64,000 nucleotides of DNA, from NCBI RefSeq assembly GCF_026151205.1, contig NC_087073.1:19930837-19994836 (forward strand). The letters are read 5' to 3'. Below, piece by piece: positions 10,322-22,810 of the stretch. A program made the position numbers and the translations under genes. A model generated the notes under the pieces. The model was not told where the DNA came from. It searched no databases and saw only the letters and a list, made by a program, of their open reading frames with translations. Position 1 is the first letter of the stretch. Each line of letters begins with the position of its first letter. Origin of the DNA: Bolinopsis microptera (Eukaryota > Ctenophora > Tentaculata > Lobata > Bolinopsidae).

Positions 10322-11617
10322 GTATCTGGTCAAAACCTGGCACAACTTAGCGAGTTTAGAAGGTTTGAGATGTTATTTGTGCTCCCTAGGGTCTCTACTT
10401 CAAAAAAAATTTGGGTGGATAATTTTTTATGTTTGTTTAAACCCGTGACCACGCCCTTTTTAAAGCGTGGGAAAATTTTCCCAAAATTATTGAAATTTGC
10501 CTATAATATTTGATGGGGGTCTCTAAATGGCTTGATATGATGCCATCAGTATTACTAGAACATAATAAAATAAAATTTGGGTAAATAAAAGTGTAGTGGC
10601 ACCCTGACCACGCCCATTTACACAATTTTTGGCAAAAAATTCGGAAAATTCGAAGTTTTTTACTCTAGCAGCAGGGAGGTGTTTAGTTTGTATTTAAACT
10701 GCTGAATCAAGTTAAATAGGTTATATATGTAACTTAATTCAATTAATTGGGCATGTTGAGCCATTAGTTCAGCCTTGGGGAACCGCGCCCATATTTTATA
10801 TTAGGTGCGTATGTGAGAAATTTTTATCTCAGCTTCTGAAGGCCGTAGAAACTTAATTTTGGGCTTAAAATTACCGCAATATGTAAGTTTATATTGACAC
10901 TATTAAGGTGCTGAAGCTCTCCAGGACTTACTTTTGGATAAAAATGAGAAAAACTGATATAATTTACTGAAGCGCATTAACCCATATTCACCCATGGGCC
11001 TTTTTTTAAAAAAACTTCCCTAGCAGCTAGGTTAAGTCAAGTAGGCACATCAATGTATAAATTTTTACTCGACACAGTGTCCTTCGTAAGGTCTAAAGGT
11101 CATTCTGGGCTAGAATAATTTTATTTTGGGTGCCCACTTTTATTAGTAGTCCAACCCTGTCCTAGCTGTGGTAAAATTTCTAAACTGCCCTCAGGCGCAA
11201 ATATAAGATTTTTCTATCCATCTCAGCTCCTGAATATTGTAGGACATTCAAAATAACCACAACAGCAGAATAGCCATATTTATATACATTATACAAGCTA
11301 TGAAGCAGTACATGGGGTGCATGAAGCAGTATGGGGTGCATAGTTTTTGAGATATTTATTTTTAAAACATGATTTTTAAATATATCTTGGGCTACCGCAT
11401 TTATCTTGGGCTACCGAATTTATGTACCAGCACTATCAGCTCATCTTAGAAATCACAAACAACCCGCCGGGCAGCTATCTCTAGTTAAGCTCATTTCAGT
11501 ACCCGTTGACTATAATATACCCGTTGACTATAATATACATAAAACATTATCGATTTTTACAATCTACACACTATTTTCAACTCACCCTGCATGCCCACTT
11601 TTATGTCAGTACAACCT
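10322..11617 (+). repeat. Left arm of a large imperfect inverted repeat (about 1.25 kb)
   Basis: The arm starting GTATCTGGTCAAAACCTGG is the reverse complement of the block ending at 14417. Shared segments include CCCTAGGGTCTCTACTTC, AAACCCGTGACCACGCCC, CACCTCCCTGCTGCTAGAGT (complement) and CCGGGCAGCTATCTCTAG. The inner end lies near GTCAGTACAACCTCC. Arms differ by scattered substitutions and small indels, for example an extra partial duplication of CCCGTTGACTATAATATA on the left arm. Confidence 0.85.
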
Positions 11618-13183
11618 CCTAGCTCTTTCCACCGACCTCAATCTCATTAAGGAAACTCCAGCACTAGCTAACTGCAGCTCTAGCTATCTTCTGCTATTAT
11701 CCTTTCCCTCCAATATTAGCTCTTTCCACTGACCTCAATCTCATCAAGTAAATTCCGGTTTTAGCAACCTTCAGTTATCTCTAGGCTCCAACTCTACCCT
11801 GTTGCTGCCCTCTTCAACTAATTGTAGCTTCTAGCCTGTTAGCTATCACCAGTATCCTACAAATCTAAATTTTATAGCAACCTTTTGGAGGTCTTTCACA
11901 TATTAAGTAATCATTTTTGGAACATTTTTAAAGAGCTTTAATTGTAGGATGTTGATGCTATTACATGGATAGAGTAAATTGCAACAGTCGTTGCTGGAAA
12001 ATGATAAAGTTACTTGAAGAACACAAATGGATGGAGCAGGAAGTTATTGGCAGAAGAACTGGAATAGTAGGCTTCCAGTGGCAGCTGGATAGAGCAGAGG
12101 GTTAGAAACCGACCGGTCAAAGGTTTTGGCCACCGGACCGGAAAAGACAGGATGTTTCGGTTTGCCGCATTTTGCCGGACCGGAACCGGGTAATGTCGGC
12201 CAATCACTAAGATTCACACTCCCTGGCTCGTAGCCCGTAGGACTAACCCCTACAACTAGTATACGAGTATAGTGCCTTGGCACAGAGTGCAAGTGGGTTA
12301 GGGTTACTGAAAAGGATATAAGCATCTCAGGCCATCCCAATACCGGAAGAGAACTGGGGGTCACAATGGTGAACAATTGTGAAAATGGTGAAATTTTACA
12401 ATGGAAACAAAATCATTCACTATTTGTCACCATTTTACACGATTTTTCACCAAATTAGAATGAAGTTGAAGTCACTGGAAAGAGCTAGAATTGGAGGGAA
12501 AAGTAATATTAGGATAGGGCTGGAGGTAACTGTTAGTAGCTTCAGCGGCTGCACGACTTCCAGGCCCCCCTATTATTATGGGTCAGATCATATGACGTAT
12601 AATTAGTGATGTGATCCACCATCTATGATTTACAGAACATGTGATTTGAGTCATTACAACAAGTCAGTAATGACTTGCTGCTCTTTAATAACTCTTAAGG
12701 GATATGCAGGGAGCAGCCTCACCTCACTGTCCACAATGACTGACCCAAAGTAAGTCTTCTCGAAATAATTAACTATAGACATTAGCTTAGGCAAGTTTGT
12801 CTGTATATAGAACGTTATTTCAGAGAATACTTGCTCGACATCAGATCGGCTCACTCCCGTTGCATTTCTTTGGCACGTACGTCTGACATCCCTAGATACG
12901 AGAACCCCCCTTAGCTTTAGCAAGAGCTCCCGTCCCTTATGTGATATACGAGTCGAGCGGTCAAATCTTAAAGATCATGTTTACTTCTTAATGCACAGCT
13001 ATGATACATACAGTGTTGACATGTGAACTCTACCCTGTATCTCGCCCATTTCTAGGTCAGTTAAATTTTACCGATGGATCACATCACTAATTATACGTCA
13101 CTGATTAGTGAAATGATCTGATCTCCATGGGACCCCTAATAATGGGGGGACCTGGAAGTCGGCCTCCTGCTTCAGCTGGACTT
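11618..13183. other. Spacer of the large inverted repeat, with a smaller nested inverted repeat
   Basis: A degenerate TIR end of the GGGGTCG...TTACGTAA family lies at about 11885-11935. A CCGG-rich patch at about 12105-12200 (ACCGACCGGTC, CCGGACCGGA) resembles part of the ~335 bp direct repeat family. The block at about 12540-12615 is inversely repeated at about 13075-13185 (GACGTATAATTAGTGATGTG and its complement), so the fold continues inward. Confidence 0.5.
12654..12923 (-). pseudogene. Weak transposase-like fragment
   Basis: An open frame of about 89 codons includes the segment LPKLMSIVNYFEKTYFGS. It resembles the C-terminal region of MULE/FLYWCH-associated transposases, where a 'YFEKTYIG'-like motif occurs. 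No catalytic residues are visible and there is no credible start. Location between foldback arms fits a remnant coding region of the element, but this is a guess. Confidence 0.2.
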
Positions 13184-14417
13184 TGCTAGATGAGGTTGTA
13201 CTGACATAAAAGTGGGCATATATTATAGTCGACGGGTACTGAAATGAGCTTAACTAGAGATAGCTGCCCGGCGGGTTGTTTGTGATTACTAAGATGAGCT
13301 GATGAGTGATGGTGCTGGTTCATAAATGCGGTAGTGTTGAACCTTTGTTGTATTTTTAAGCGCAAGATATACGTATTTAAAAATCATGTTTTAAAAATAA
13401 ATATCTCAAAAACTATGCACTATAGACCCCATACTGCTTCATAGCTTGTATATAAATATCAATATGGCCATTCTGCTGTAGTGGTTATCTTGAAAGTCCT
13501 ACAATATTCAGGAGCTGAGATGGATAGAAAAATCTTATATTTGCGCCTGAGGGCAATGTAGAAATTTTATTACCTAGGCCAGGGTTGGACTACTGAGTAA
13601 AGTGGGCACCCAAAATCAAATTATTCTAGCCCAGAATGACCTTTAGACCTTACGAAGGACACTGTGTCGAGTAAAAATTTATACATTGATGTGCCTACTT
13701 GACTTAAGCTAGCTGCTAGGGAAGTTTTTTTTAAAAAAGGCCCATGGGTGAATATGGGTTAATGCGCTTCAGTAAATTATATCAGTTTTTCTCATTTTTA
13801 TCCAAAAGTAAGTCCTGGAGAGCTTCAGCACCTTAATAGTGTCAATATAAACTTACATATTGCGGTAATTTTAAGCCCAAAATTAAGTTTCTACGGCCTT
13901 CAGAAGCTGAGATAAAAATTTCTCACATACGCGCCTAATATGAAATATGGGCGTGGTTCCCCAAGGCTGAACTAATGGCTCAACATGCCCAATTAATTGA
14001 ATTAAGTTACTTATATAACCTATTTAACTTGATTCAGCAGTCTAAATACAAACTAAACACCTCCCTGCTGCTAGAGTAAAAAACTTCGAATTTTCCGAAT
14101 TTTCTGCCAAAAATTGTGTAAATGGGCGTGGTCAGGGTACCACTACACTTTTATTTACCCAAATTTTATTTTATGATGTTCTAGTAATACCGATGGCATC
14201 ATATCAAGCCATTTAGAGACCCCCATCAAATATTATAGGCAAATTTCAATAATTTTGGGAAAATTTTCCCACGCTTTAAAAAGGGCGTGGTCACGGGTTT
14301 AAACAAACATAAAAAATTATCCACCCAAATTTTTTTTGAAGTAGAGACCCTAGGGAGCACAAATAACATCTCAAACCTTCTAAACTCGCTAAGTTGTGCC
14401 AGGTTTTGACCAGATAC
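13184..14417 (-). repeat. Right arm of the large inverted repeat
   Basis: This is the reverse complement of 10322-11617, ending CCAGGTTTTGACCAGATAC. With the left arm it forms a palindrome of about 4.1 kb with a spacer of about 1.6 kb. Either a foldback-type element or two copies of one repeat inserted in opposite directions would explain it. The nested inner inverted repeat favours a single palindromic unit. Confidence 0.85.
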
Positions 14418-16096
14418 TTTATTATATTATTCCTTATTATTCCAGTCATTTTGCTTTCAATCCTTTTTACTTGGTCAAGCCATGAATGACAAATTAAAAA
14501 ACTAAAATTTTAAATATTATTTCACTTGGATATGAAGAAAAAGCCATCTTTCTATAGATTTCAGGGCCACAGGCCAAATGCCAAAAGTTTGGTTAGCAAA
14601 AAATTTAGCAGACGGAAAAGATTTATGCAATTAATTTGGTCTGCAAAAAATTTGGGCGAGAGGCCCGCTCAAATTTTTTGTTGCCCAAATTTTTGGGAAT
14701 TAAGGTAGTCAGCCTAAACGCCTACCAATTCACGTGTGACATTGTAGGTTTATAACCTACCAGGACGAGCGCTGAGTCATGAGTTGGACTCGTCGACGCG
14801 GTCCTGATATTTGAAACAAATATTTTACGAGTATCACCTGTTAAGTGTGACATTCCCAGTTAATTGCAGTATTGTGTCCAATGAATTACTGTTCGAATAG
14901 CATATTTACAGGCTCTTACTAATTCGCTCGCCCAAAACTTATCACGTGTCTTGGGTTTTCACTGTTTTGCAGCCGAACAAAACGGTCTTAAAGTTAAATA
15001 AACCCCAACCCTAACACCATAACCCCGAAGCTATCCATAACTCTAACCCTAACCCGAGCTCTAAGCAATCGAATTCAAGATTTACTACTACTAGCCTGTC
15101 ACGTGACCAAAATAGTTTTTTCCCATACCTCTCCCTAGGGAAGCATTTTACCCTAAGTCATGGGGGTGATTCGGAATCAGCATCCAAAAATACACCGGTC
15201 CTCACTACTTTCACAACCTCAGGGCCTTTTTTAAAATTTGGGCGAGCGATTTATTTTTAGTGGGAGCGATATTTACAACAAAAGCTAAAGGTGATTGATT
15301 AATGGCACTATTATAATTATATATTAAGCATATTCTTCATCTTGCTTGGATTTTGGAAAATTGTGTACCATTGTTATCTAGAGAGTGTGAGCTTTTTCAC
15401 AATACCAAATTTGTCATACCTTTTTGGAATGATCAATTAATTTCGCCTAGGTGCCATATTTGATGATGCGTTACTGGGCCGCGCTCAGCCTGTCATTCCG
15501 CCAAATCTGTTAATGAACATAACACATAATAGCCTGGGGTCCTCAGGTAAATGATGCGCGGCTTTTGCCTTTGGAGCTTCAGTAATATTATATATAAGGC
15601 AAATGCAAAGTGTAAATGTTGTAGGTTTATAACCTACCAGGACGCGCGCCGAGTTGGACTCGTCGACGAACAAATATTTTACGAGTATTACCCGTTTATA
15701 GTTAATGTAAAATTCGCGTAATTTGACGAAATTCGTTGATTTTTGTCGTATTATTCTGTCATATCTCAAATTCGATCCTGATATGTATAACTATATAGAT
15801 TATTGGAATCATGCTGAAAATTTGTAAAGACCGTCCTTAATTGTTAATCGAACTTTCAAAAGTGTCCGGAAAGTTTGGTGGATGTCCGAGTTGATATGAT
15901 TATATTGATGAATAATGGGGCAAAAGACGTTGCTTTGAGCTGTAACATAATGATTATAATTTGATATATGCCTCAAATTTTTCGGACAGCTTCCTTGGCC
16001 TTGTAAGTCTATCAGTGATCAGTAAGCGTACCAATTTTTATTGAAATTGGATTGAGGGAAGGTTACTCAATGTGCATTTGATATTTGTTTAAAGAA
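14418..16096. other. Repeat-fragment-rich non-coding stretch
   Basis: No gene is recognised. Contents: a hairpin motif GTAGGTT-TAT-AACCTAC followed by a CGAG..CTCG stem at about 14744-14800 and again at about 15621-15668; a short degenerate CCCTAA-rich patch at 15003-15056; and blocks at about 15335-15480 and 15705-15840 that recur in the same orientation at about 18025-18165 and 18308-18435. Confidence 0.5.
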
Positions 16097-16425
16097 ATTT
16101 GACCAAAACCCATAATCATGGGTAGAGTGTACCGCTGCCAGTGTCTCTCTTTTCCAAACAAAAGGAAATGATATTAATTCGAGGAACAGTCCGCTAATGC
16201 AAATTGATACCGAGAATGAAATCGGTCGCTCGCTTTTTCAAATCAATAAGCTTTATTACAATTCGTGAGCCGTGATCGAATGGAAAAAGCGAGCGACCGA
16301 TTTCATTCTCGGTATCAATTTGCATTAGCGGACTGTTCCTCGAATTAATATCATTTCCTTTTGTTTGGAAAAGAGAGACACTGGCAGCGGTACACTCTAC
16401 CCATGATTATGGGTTTTGGTCAAAT
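16097..16425. repeat. Perfect inverted repeat, two 143 bp arms around a 43 bp loop
   Basis: The left arm 16097-16239 (ATTTGACCAAAACCC ... CTCGCTTTTTC) is exactly the reverse complement of 16283-16425; I compared all 143 positions and found no mismatch. The loop is 16240-16282. Just outside, GATATTTG occurs on both sides, but on the left it is separated from the arm by an extra 14 bp. Perfect identity means recent origin or active homogenisation. No open frame is present. Confidence 0.95.
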
Positions 16426-19400
16426 ATCATCTCTTTTTGATTATAATGTCAGGATAATTTACACAGCTAGTCGAAACTTCATTAACAAGGAGGTAATTTC
16501 GACGATTTCGAAATTCTGCCTTTGAAAACGTTTCCTTGTGTTTAGTTAGGTATATCTGTCGATAACCGACTGAATATGGCACTTTTTACTCATTCAAGTT
16601 GGCATTAAATTCATATATAATGCCATTTAAATATCGTGGAAAGCAGAATATATTCGAAATCACGAATGAGCAAAATTCTCACCTTTCGCACGTGCAAACT
16701 TTGAGCGGACGTTGCGTGCGCATACAATATTGAATCACCGTAAATTTTTGCATAGTGGTATTTAATATATAGTTTGATAAGCATGCAAAGTTTCAGAAGA
16801 TTTCGAAAAGAACTTAAATCACAACGGGACTCCAAAGTTGATAAAAATCATGAAAATCAAAATTTTTAGTGATTTTAGCTATTTTAAATCAATTTGGGCG
16901 TGTCCCCACGTGTGCAACTTTTCGATTTTTAACTTTAAAACTAGCCTATAACACAATTTATACCTTTAAGAAGCAAAATTGAGCTCCACAACCCAAGGGA
17001 TAGCCCAACACCAGAGAATACTAATTCACAACTTTTGTGTTTTTATAAAATTATTCTTCAAAAAAGCACTAACTTCAATAGCAAATATCTTTATGAAGGA
17101 GTAAGGTAGGAAACTTTTCTGGTAGATTTTTAGAATGCTTGAACAATTATCTAAGGTGAAAATGTCCTCAGATTTTGAATAAAATTACTCTTTAATGGTG
17201 TAAAATCGATTTGAAAAGTTGTTGTTTTGTCAAAAATCAAGTTTTAAAAACACTTAAATTGATGACGTCATCAAGTGATGATGATGATGATAAATTATTT
17301 TTCAATATAAAGTAAACTGAGGTATAAACGATTATCTTTAAAACCTGTGGTTCAAAATGACTGTATCTTTTATACTTTTGAATCTACGGACACTTAAATG
17401 TAGGCTACAATTGACTGCAAAAAGCGTCTATATATATATCTATCATATATATATATCTTCACGACAATCTGTTGTAAAACAGGGGTTCCAGAAAACCCAC
17501 TTCCCGATACTCCTGAAACATGAAATTTTTTTTACTGTCGACTTGGACAAGGTCTAGACGCCCTGCAAAGTTTCAGATCTCTAACTCAATTTTAACATGG
17601 TTTTTAAGGCACCTGAATATGGCGATTTTGGGTTTTTTACCTAATTTCGTATAACATGCTGGCGCGTATTTTGCGCAAATTTCTTAAAAACCTCCATATA
17701 ACTATTTCTTATTCCTGTCATCTTTAACATTGAATTAGAATGTTTTGAACTTAAATGTACCTGCTGAACTACTTTCGAAAAAGTCTTAATGCCTGGAAAA
17801 CAATAAAGGGGATATAATAGTATAGGGGGTAAATAGTATTGTGAATATAAGGGCGACGGTAATGCTTGCCAGCATTGTGATTTGTGCTGGCCGAAATTAG
17901 CGCTAAAAAACCATCCTACAGTCGGCACGAGCGGCTCACGTCAGTCAATGGCGCACTAGCTACCTATAATATTTCAGGTCATAGCCCTGCCACTATTAGG
18001 CGGTGCACGATAAAAATAAACTTGCTCAGATTTTCAAAATTTTTGTACCATAGTTTTCTAGAGACTGTGAGAATTTTCACAGTACCAAATTTATTATACC
18101 TTCTTGGAATGATCAGTGAATTTCGCCTAGGTGCCATATTTGATGGTGCGTTAATTGACGATGTCAATTCATGGCAGCTCGGCGCGGCACAGTAGCGCAT
18201 CTCGCCGATCGTCGCTATGAGAAGCCTCATTGAGTGCGCGGCGCGGCAAAGTAACGCATCGCGCTACAAATGGTGCGCGGCTTTTGGAGCAAAATTAGGT
18301 GTAACTGTAAAATGCAGTAAAAGTCGCGTAATTTGACGAAATTCGTTGATTTTTGTCGTATTATTTTGTCATATCTTCGGTTCCTGAACATGAATCATGC
18401 TGAAAATTTGTCAGGACCTTCCATTCATACTTAACTACCGAACCTAATTTAGTTGGGAGAGATTGGCCTTGATTAAGAGGTCTAAAAATGACAAAATAGG
18501 TATAAATTCGTTGATAACTCAAATTCTGACCATCGAAATTGCTCATATATATCAAACTAAATTAGGTTCAGTAGAATATAAATGTTTACAATTACGTAAG
18601 CTGACCAAATTTCAACAAAATTGTTATATGGGAAGTATTATAACTTTTCGATTGTTTCCAAAATAATGTGCTGGCCGAAATAAGAGCTAAAAAACCATTC
18701 AATGGTCAGCGCGCGCGTCTTATTGTCGATGGCGCACTGCCTACCACTATATTAATTGTAGGTGGTTGCAGCATCCCCCGTATGACTATGAGTTAGCATT
18801 TTATTACTAGTCTGGAACGAACACTACTAAAACTAAAAGGCAGATGAAACGTTTTGACTCAATGAGGTTTTCCATTTGACCTTCCCGAGAAGAATCTTGA
18901 AGATAAAGTGTTTTTGCCATGTCTCAGCCAATGAAGACGTTCTCGGGTGTGCTTACCTGGGGACCCAGGCTAATAGTGTTCATAAATAAAAGCTGCGGTG
19001 GAATGACACTGACAGGCTGAGCACCGCCCAAACCCCAAGTTTATAGCATATAGGGGTCGTTCACATATTACGTACGCGTAATGGGAATTACGATTGGAAA
19101 CCTTGCTTGACTATGGAAAAAGATCGAGAGGGAGACCCCGCTATCAGTATCAAAAGGCTGGATGGCCTGTGTACTCGAGGATGCTGCTAACTTTACAAGT
19201 GTTAACAACATCAGGCAAAATGAAGTACTATACGTACAGATGACTATGAGTTAGCATTTAACCGTCAATTCAACCGAGTGCGGAGTGGAATGGAAGGACC
19301 TGTTACTGTTAGTGTTACGCGCGTCGTACAAGTACAACTGCAAGACTAAGAGATGTGTGTTCACTGTGTTGTGTGTGATTCAGGCCACTCCGACGACTAG

Positions 19401-20943
19401 GACTAGGATGTAGGAGGAGACCTTTTCATGTAGTGTATGCACTATGCAGCACACTACCGCGTCATGAATAAATTCTCTTGCTTCTCTTCGCTAGATTTTT
19501 AAAAAAGCTACGCTACGACCTTGAAGGTGCAGAGATATTCGTACAAATATTTTTTGGAGTATATGTTTAACTCTAAAAGCTATCGCTAAGTCGTTGGGAA
19601 CGGAGCACTCATCATTTTTACGTGGCTCTAAGGCTCTTTTAGTCTGATCTTGCTTTGCGGAGTTAATCGATCATTCAACCAATGATCAACTATTGTCTGA
19701 AAAAGAAAGGTACCCGTCAACCTGGATCCTCCAAGAAGAAATAAAGGCTCAGGATTGCCATATAATCATATACTGTATTACTGAGGGAAGGATATTGAGT
19801 TGAGGGAAGGAATTACATCATCCATCAATACCAGATACAGACTATGATCTGAATTTCCATAGCCAGCTCATACTATACTGTATACAGAACTAAGAGCTTG
19901 AAGGTGCAAAGATATTTACAGAAATCTTTTTGGAGTAATAGCTAACACTAAGCAGTGCGCTAATGACTTAGTCTTTAGCTTTAGGAACGTTACTGGGCGG
20001 CAGTCAGCCTGCCATTCCGCCATGTCTTCAATCGTGTTTTATGAAGACTAAGACCTGAGATCCCCAGGTAATAGGAACGCAGCACTCACCATCTGTACGT
20101 GGATGTTTTGCGGAGTTAATCGATCATTCGACCAATGACCACTTTTTGCCTGAAATGAAAGCGACCCACCAACCTGTATCATCCAGGAAAAAAATACGAT
20201 AGGCATATACGGATTGAGCACTGAGTAGAGGGAGGGAGTTTGGGCAGACAGAGGGAAGCGAATGACACCATACGCCAATGCCATTGTCATGAGTGAGAGG
20301 CTATGATCTAAATCTTGTGATGTGGCCGATAACGCGTGGTTTGTTGAAGCCATAGGAAGCTCAGCTTTTAGAACACCTCATTAATTCTCAGCTATGTTGA
20401 ATTTTGATTGTCCTTCTCAGCTCTCGGTAAACATACTCAACCTGCATGATTAGGAGGATGCAGATTCTAAAAGGAATTGACTCATACTCATAAAGGGATT
20501 GGTAGACATAAGATGCTTCAAGTTCAGAACGACATGTTATCTTTAATTGCACATTTTCCTATGTATGTAACATCACTGTTATGTCCATTAAAATGATATT
20601 GATATTTATAAATCAATTCTCAAAAAAGGTCCTCGTCGATACTATTCAACCATTAATTCTTCCAGACATGTAGAATGTAGAATGTAGATACAAACAGTCA
20701 ATGTTTCTGGTGGTTTTCCTACAACTCACATCGTTGTCTCTGTGTAGTAGTAAGTTACAACAGCTGAGCTGATAATTTGCCTATCGCTGATAGAAAATAA
20801 GTTGATACAAGTAATTAACGATGATACATATAGTTAGTTAGTATCGCTCATAACCGGTGCTAACTCAAACTGCAAAAGGGCGCAATGAAATAATAAAGTT
20901 TGATCTTAAAAATTTTATCAATCTGCTTAAGAAAACACTTCCA
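16426..20943. other. Non-coding stretch with dispersed repeat fragments
   Basis: No gene is recognised. Contents: a TATATA microsatellite at about 17430-17458; a repeated block beginning CTGGCCGAAAT at about 17886 and 18671; direct repeats of the 15.3-15.8 kb blocks (about 18025-18165 and 18308-18435); a solo TIR end GGGGTCGTTCACATATTACG at 19053; and a local degenerate duplication in which about 19520-19760 (CTTGAAGGTGCAGAG, GCGGAGTTAATCGATCATTC) recurs at about 19897-20200. Open frames of 60-100 codons here show no motifs. Confidence 0.5.
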
Positions 20944-21043
20944 NNNNNNNNNNNNNNNNNNNNNNNNNNNNNNNNNNNNNNNNNNNNNNNNNNNNNNNNN
21001 NNNNNNNNNNNNNNNNNNNNNNNNNNNNNNNNNNNNNNNNNNN
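20944..21043. other. Assembly gap (100 N)
   Basis: A run of exactly 100 undetermined bases, the conventional length for a gap of unknown size. It lies only about 350 bp before the first element of the tandem array. Confidence 0.98.
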
Positions 21044-21396
21044 TTATATGCATGTTTTAATAACAATAAATAGTTGGTTTTAGTAACAATAAATAGTAAG
21101 TTTTCGTAACAAAAAAAATGTAAAAATAAAAATAGTACGTTGAACTTAAAACTGTTCTGTATTGCGGTCGGCTGCTGCAATGTAATATATTGAGTGTGGA
21201 GTATTGAGACGCTTATATTATATGCTATTGTATAAAAAATGGATTTAAAGATCATTAGCTGGTATAAAAAAACGTCAAAGAAATGAAAAAAAATTCGGAT
21301 TTTTGATGGTTTTGAATGCCTTCTAGCGTTCATATTAATGTCCGTTCATAATAATGTCCGTTCATTTAATGTCCGTCCAAATAAGGTCCGATAAGG

Positions 21397-21563
21397 TAAG
21401 TTGACAATAGTGGTAATATGTTGGTTGTCGAATATGTCGTTGACGGAGAGGTAGTAGTCCTGAAAGTACCGCCCCATCAACTGTAAAATGGCTGGATACT
21501 GCCCGAGGAAGTTTAAGCATGCACTCGGGTTTGATTTGCAAATAGTATGGAGGTGTTTGTCAA
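21397..21563 (-). pseudogene. Degenerate LINE ORF2 C-terminal relic (copy 1)
   Basis: On the minus strand this encodes HLHTICKSN..., FLGQYPAILQLMGRYFQDYY and SVNDIFDNQHITTIV, clearly derived from the LINE C-terminus at 7813-9045. The zinc-knuckle core between SAC and FLGQ is deleted. It marks the left edge of the array; beyond it the sequence changes to a short repeat built on AATGTCCGTTCAT. Confidence 0.75.
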
Positions 21564-22291
21564 CATTTATATACAACGTATGAACTATGAAGCAAAAAAT
21601 GCCAAAAATGCCTTATTTTGGATTTATTACCCAAAAACTGATTTTCGCCCAATTTTGCTAACTTCTGATAGAAACCTGTTAAAGACTTATAGATGCGCTT
21701 AAACGTTGATGGTTTATAACCTACCGAACCGCGTCGAGGAAACGGCAACAAAGCTTATAGTAAAACATCTTCCAAAATGTTTCCTTCTATTCTGATGATT
21801 TTCCGTTTATCAAATCATATTCTTTGGTCATACAAGAACAATTCAGTGAAAACAGTGAAATTTGGATTTCTTCAGATATAAAGGTTTCTTCAGATATTTA
21901 GCTTCCAGTACCTCGATGGTGACTTATGTTATTCACTGATTGATCACTATCATGGTCAAAATTCATTCAAAGTTTCGGTCAAAGAAACGGCAGAGAAGCT
22001 TCTATTTAGTTAACTGAATAAATCAAATATTATTCAAACAGATTTCAATTTTATACTGATTTTTGCCGCATTAATAATAAAAATACTGTGTTGAGTGTAT
22101 ATCTATCTTCAATTTAAATTGAGTTCAATCAAATCTAAAATTAATTTATAACTTTTGCTCTGATTAAATCTACAATTTATTTTGTTCCATTCATTGTCAA
22201 TGTAATTAATAAATTTGATTTCGCTCATCAGCACTGATCGTCATTTTTTAAGAGCTCTCCTTGCACTCCCTGTTATTCCATCGTCTCTGCT

Positions 22292-22471
22292 CTAATCTAC
22301 ACCGTCATTTTTTTCACCTTCATCTCCATCATCGTCTCCATTATTATCTCCTTCATCATTTCCGTTTCCATCGCTATCATTGTTCCCACCGTCATCCTCA
22401 ATGGCTCGCTCGTATATGTTATCAATGAGAACGAACAACCCAGCAACGTTCTCCTCTCCAGTTTCCCTGAT
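22292..22471 (-). pseudogene. Orphan copy of the carboxypeptidase terminal exon (partial unit)
   Basis: This 180 bp block matches the real last exon at 37486-37665, including the upstream acceptor (TATATCCAG) and the TAG stop. It encodes IRETGEENVAGLFVL followed by an Asp/Asn/Glu/Gly-rich acidic tail. No other carboxypeptidase exon is nearby, so it can be used only by long-range or read-through splicing. This copy carries the EGEK variant in the tail, as do units C and D. Confidence 0.85.
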
Positions 22472-22810
22472 CTGGATATACAACTAACCATTATCCTGTA
22501 CAGTGTACTTCTGAATTGTAAAATTAAATTATCCTAAAACATAACATAAAATCGGTAAGCTATAACATTAACATTAGTGCTATAAGATCAGTAACTGTAA
22601 GATAAAGAAAGCAAATATAATTATAACGTTATGAAATTAATTTCTTCTAATATTTAAGATTAATTTGTGAATCCTAAAATTGCAGTATCTCTACAAATTT
22701 TTATATAAACAAACAAAATCCCGATTCACCATAAAGTCCAGGGGTGTAGGAAGCGGGGGGGGGGGGAGCAGGGGGGGGGGCATCGCAAACGACCATTCGT
22801 AACCTTTCAC

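Noticed and set aside
12010-12376. Overlapping minus-strand open frames in the foldback spacer
   Set aside because: They have no motif and coincide with a GC-richer repeat patch; the open frames follow from composition.
22297-22491. Alternative open frame overlapping the orphan carboxypeptidase exon (starting MVSCISRSGK)
   Set aside because: It is a shifted reading of the same exon. The other frame joins the carboxypeptidase C-terminus in phase across a good acceptor, so it is the real one.
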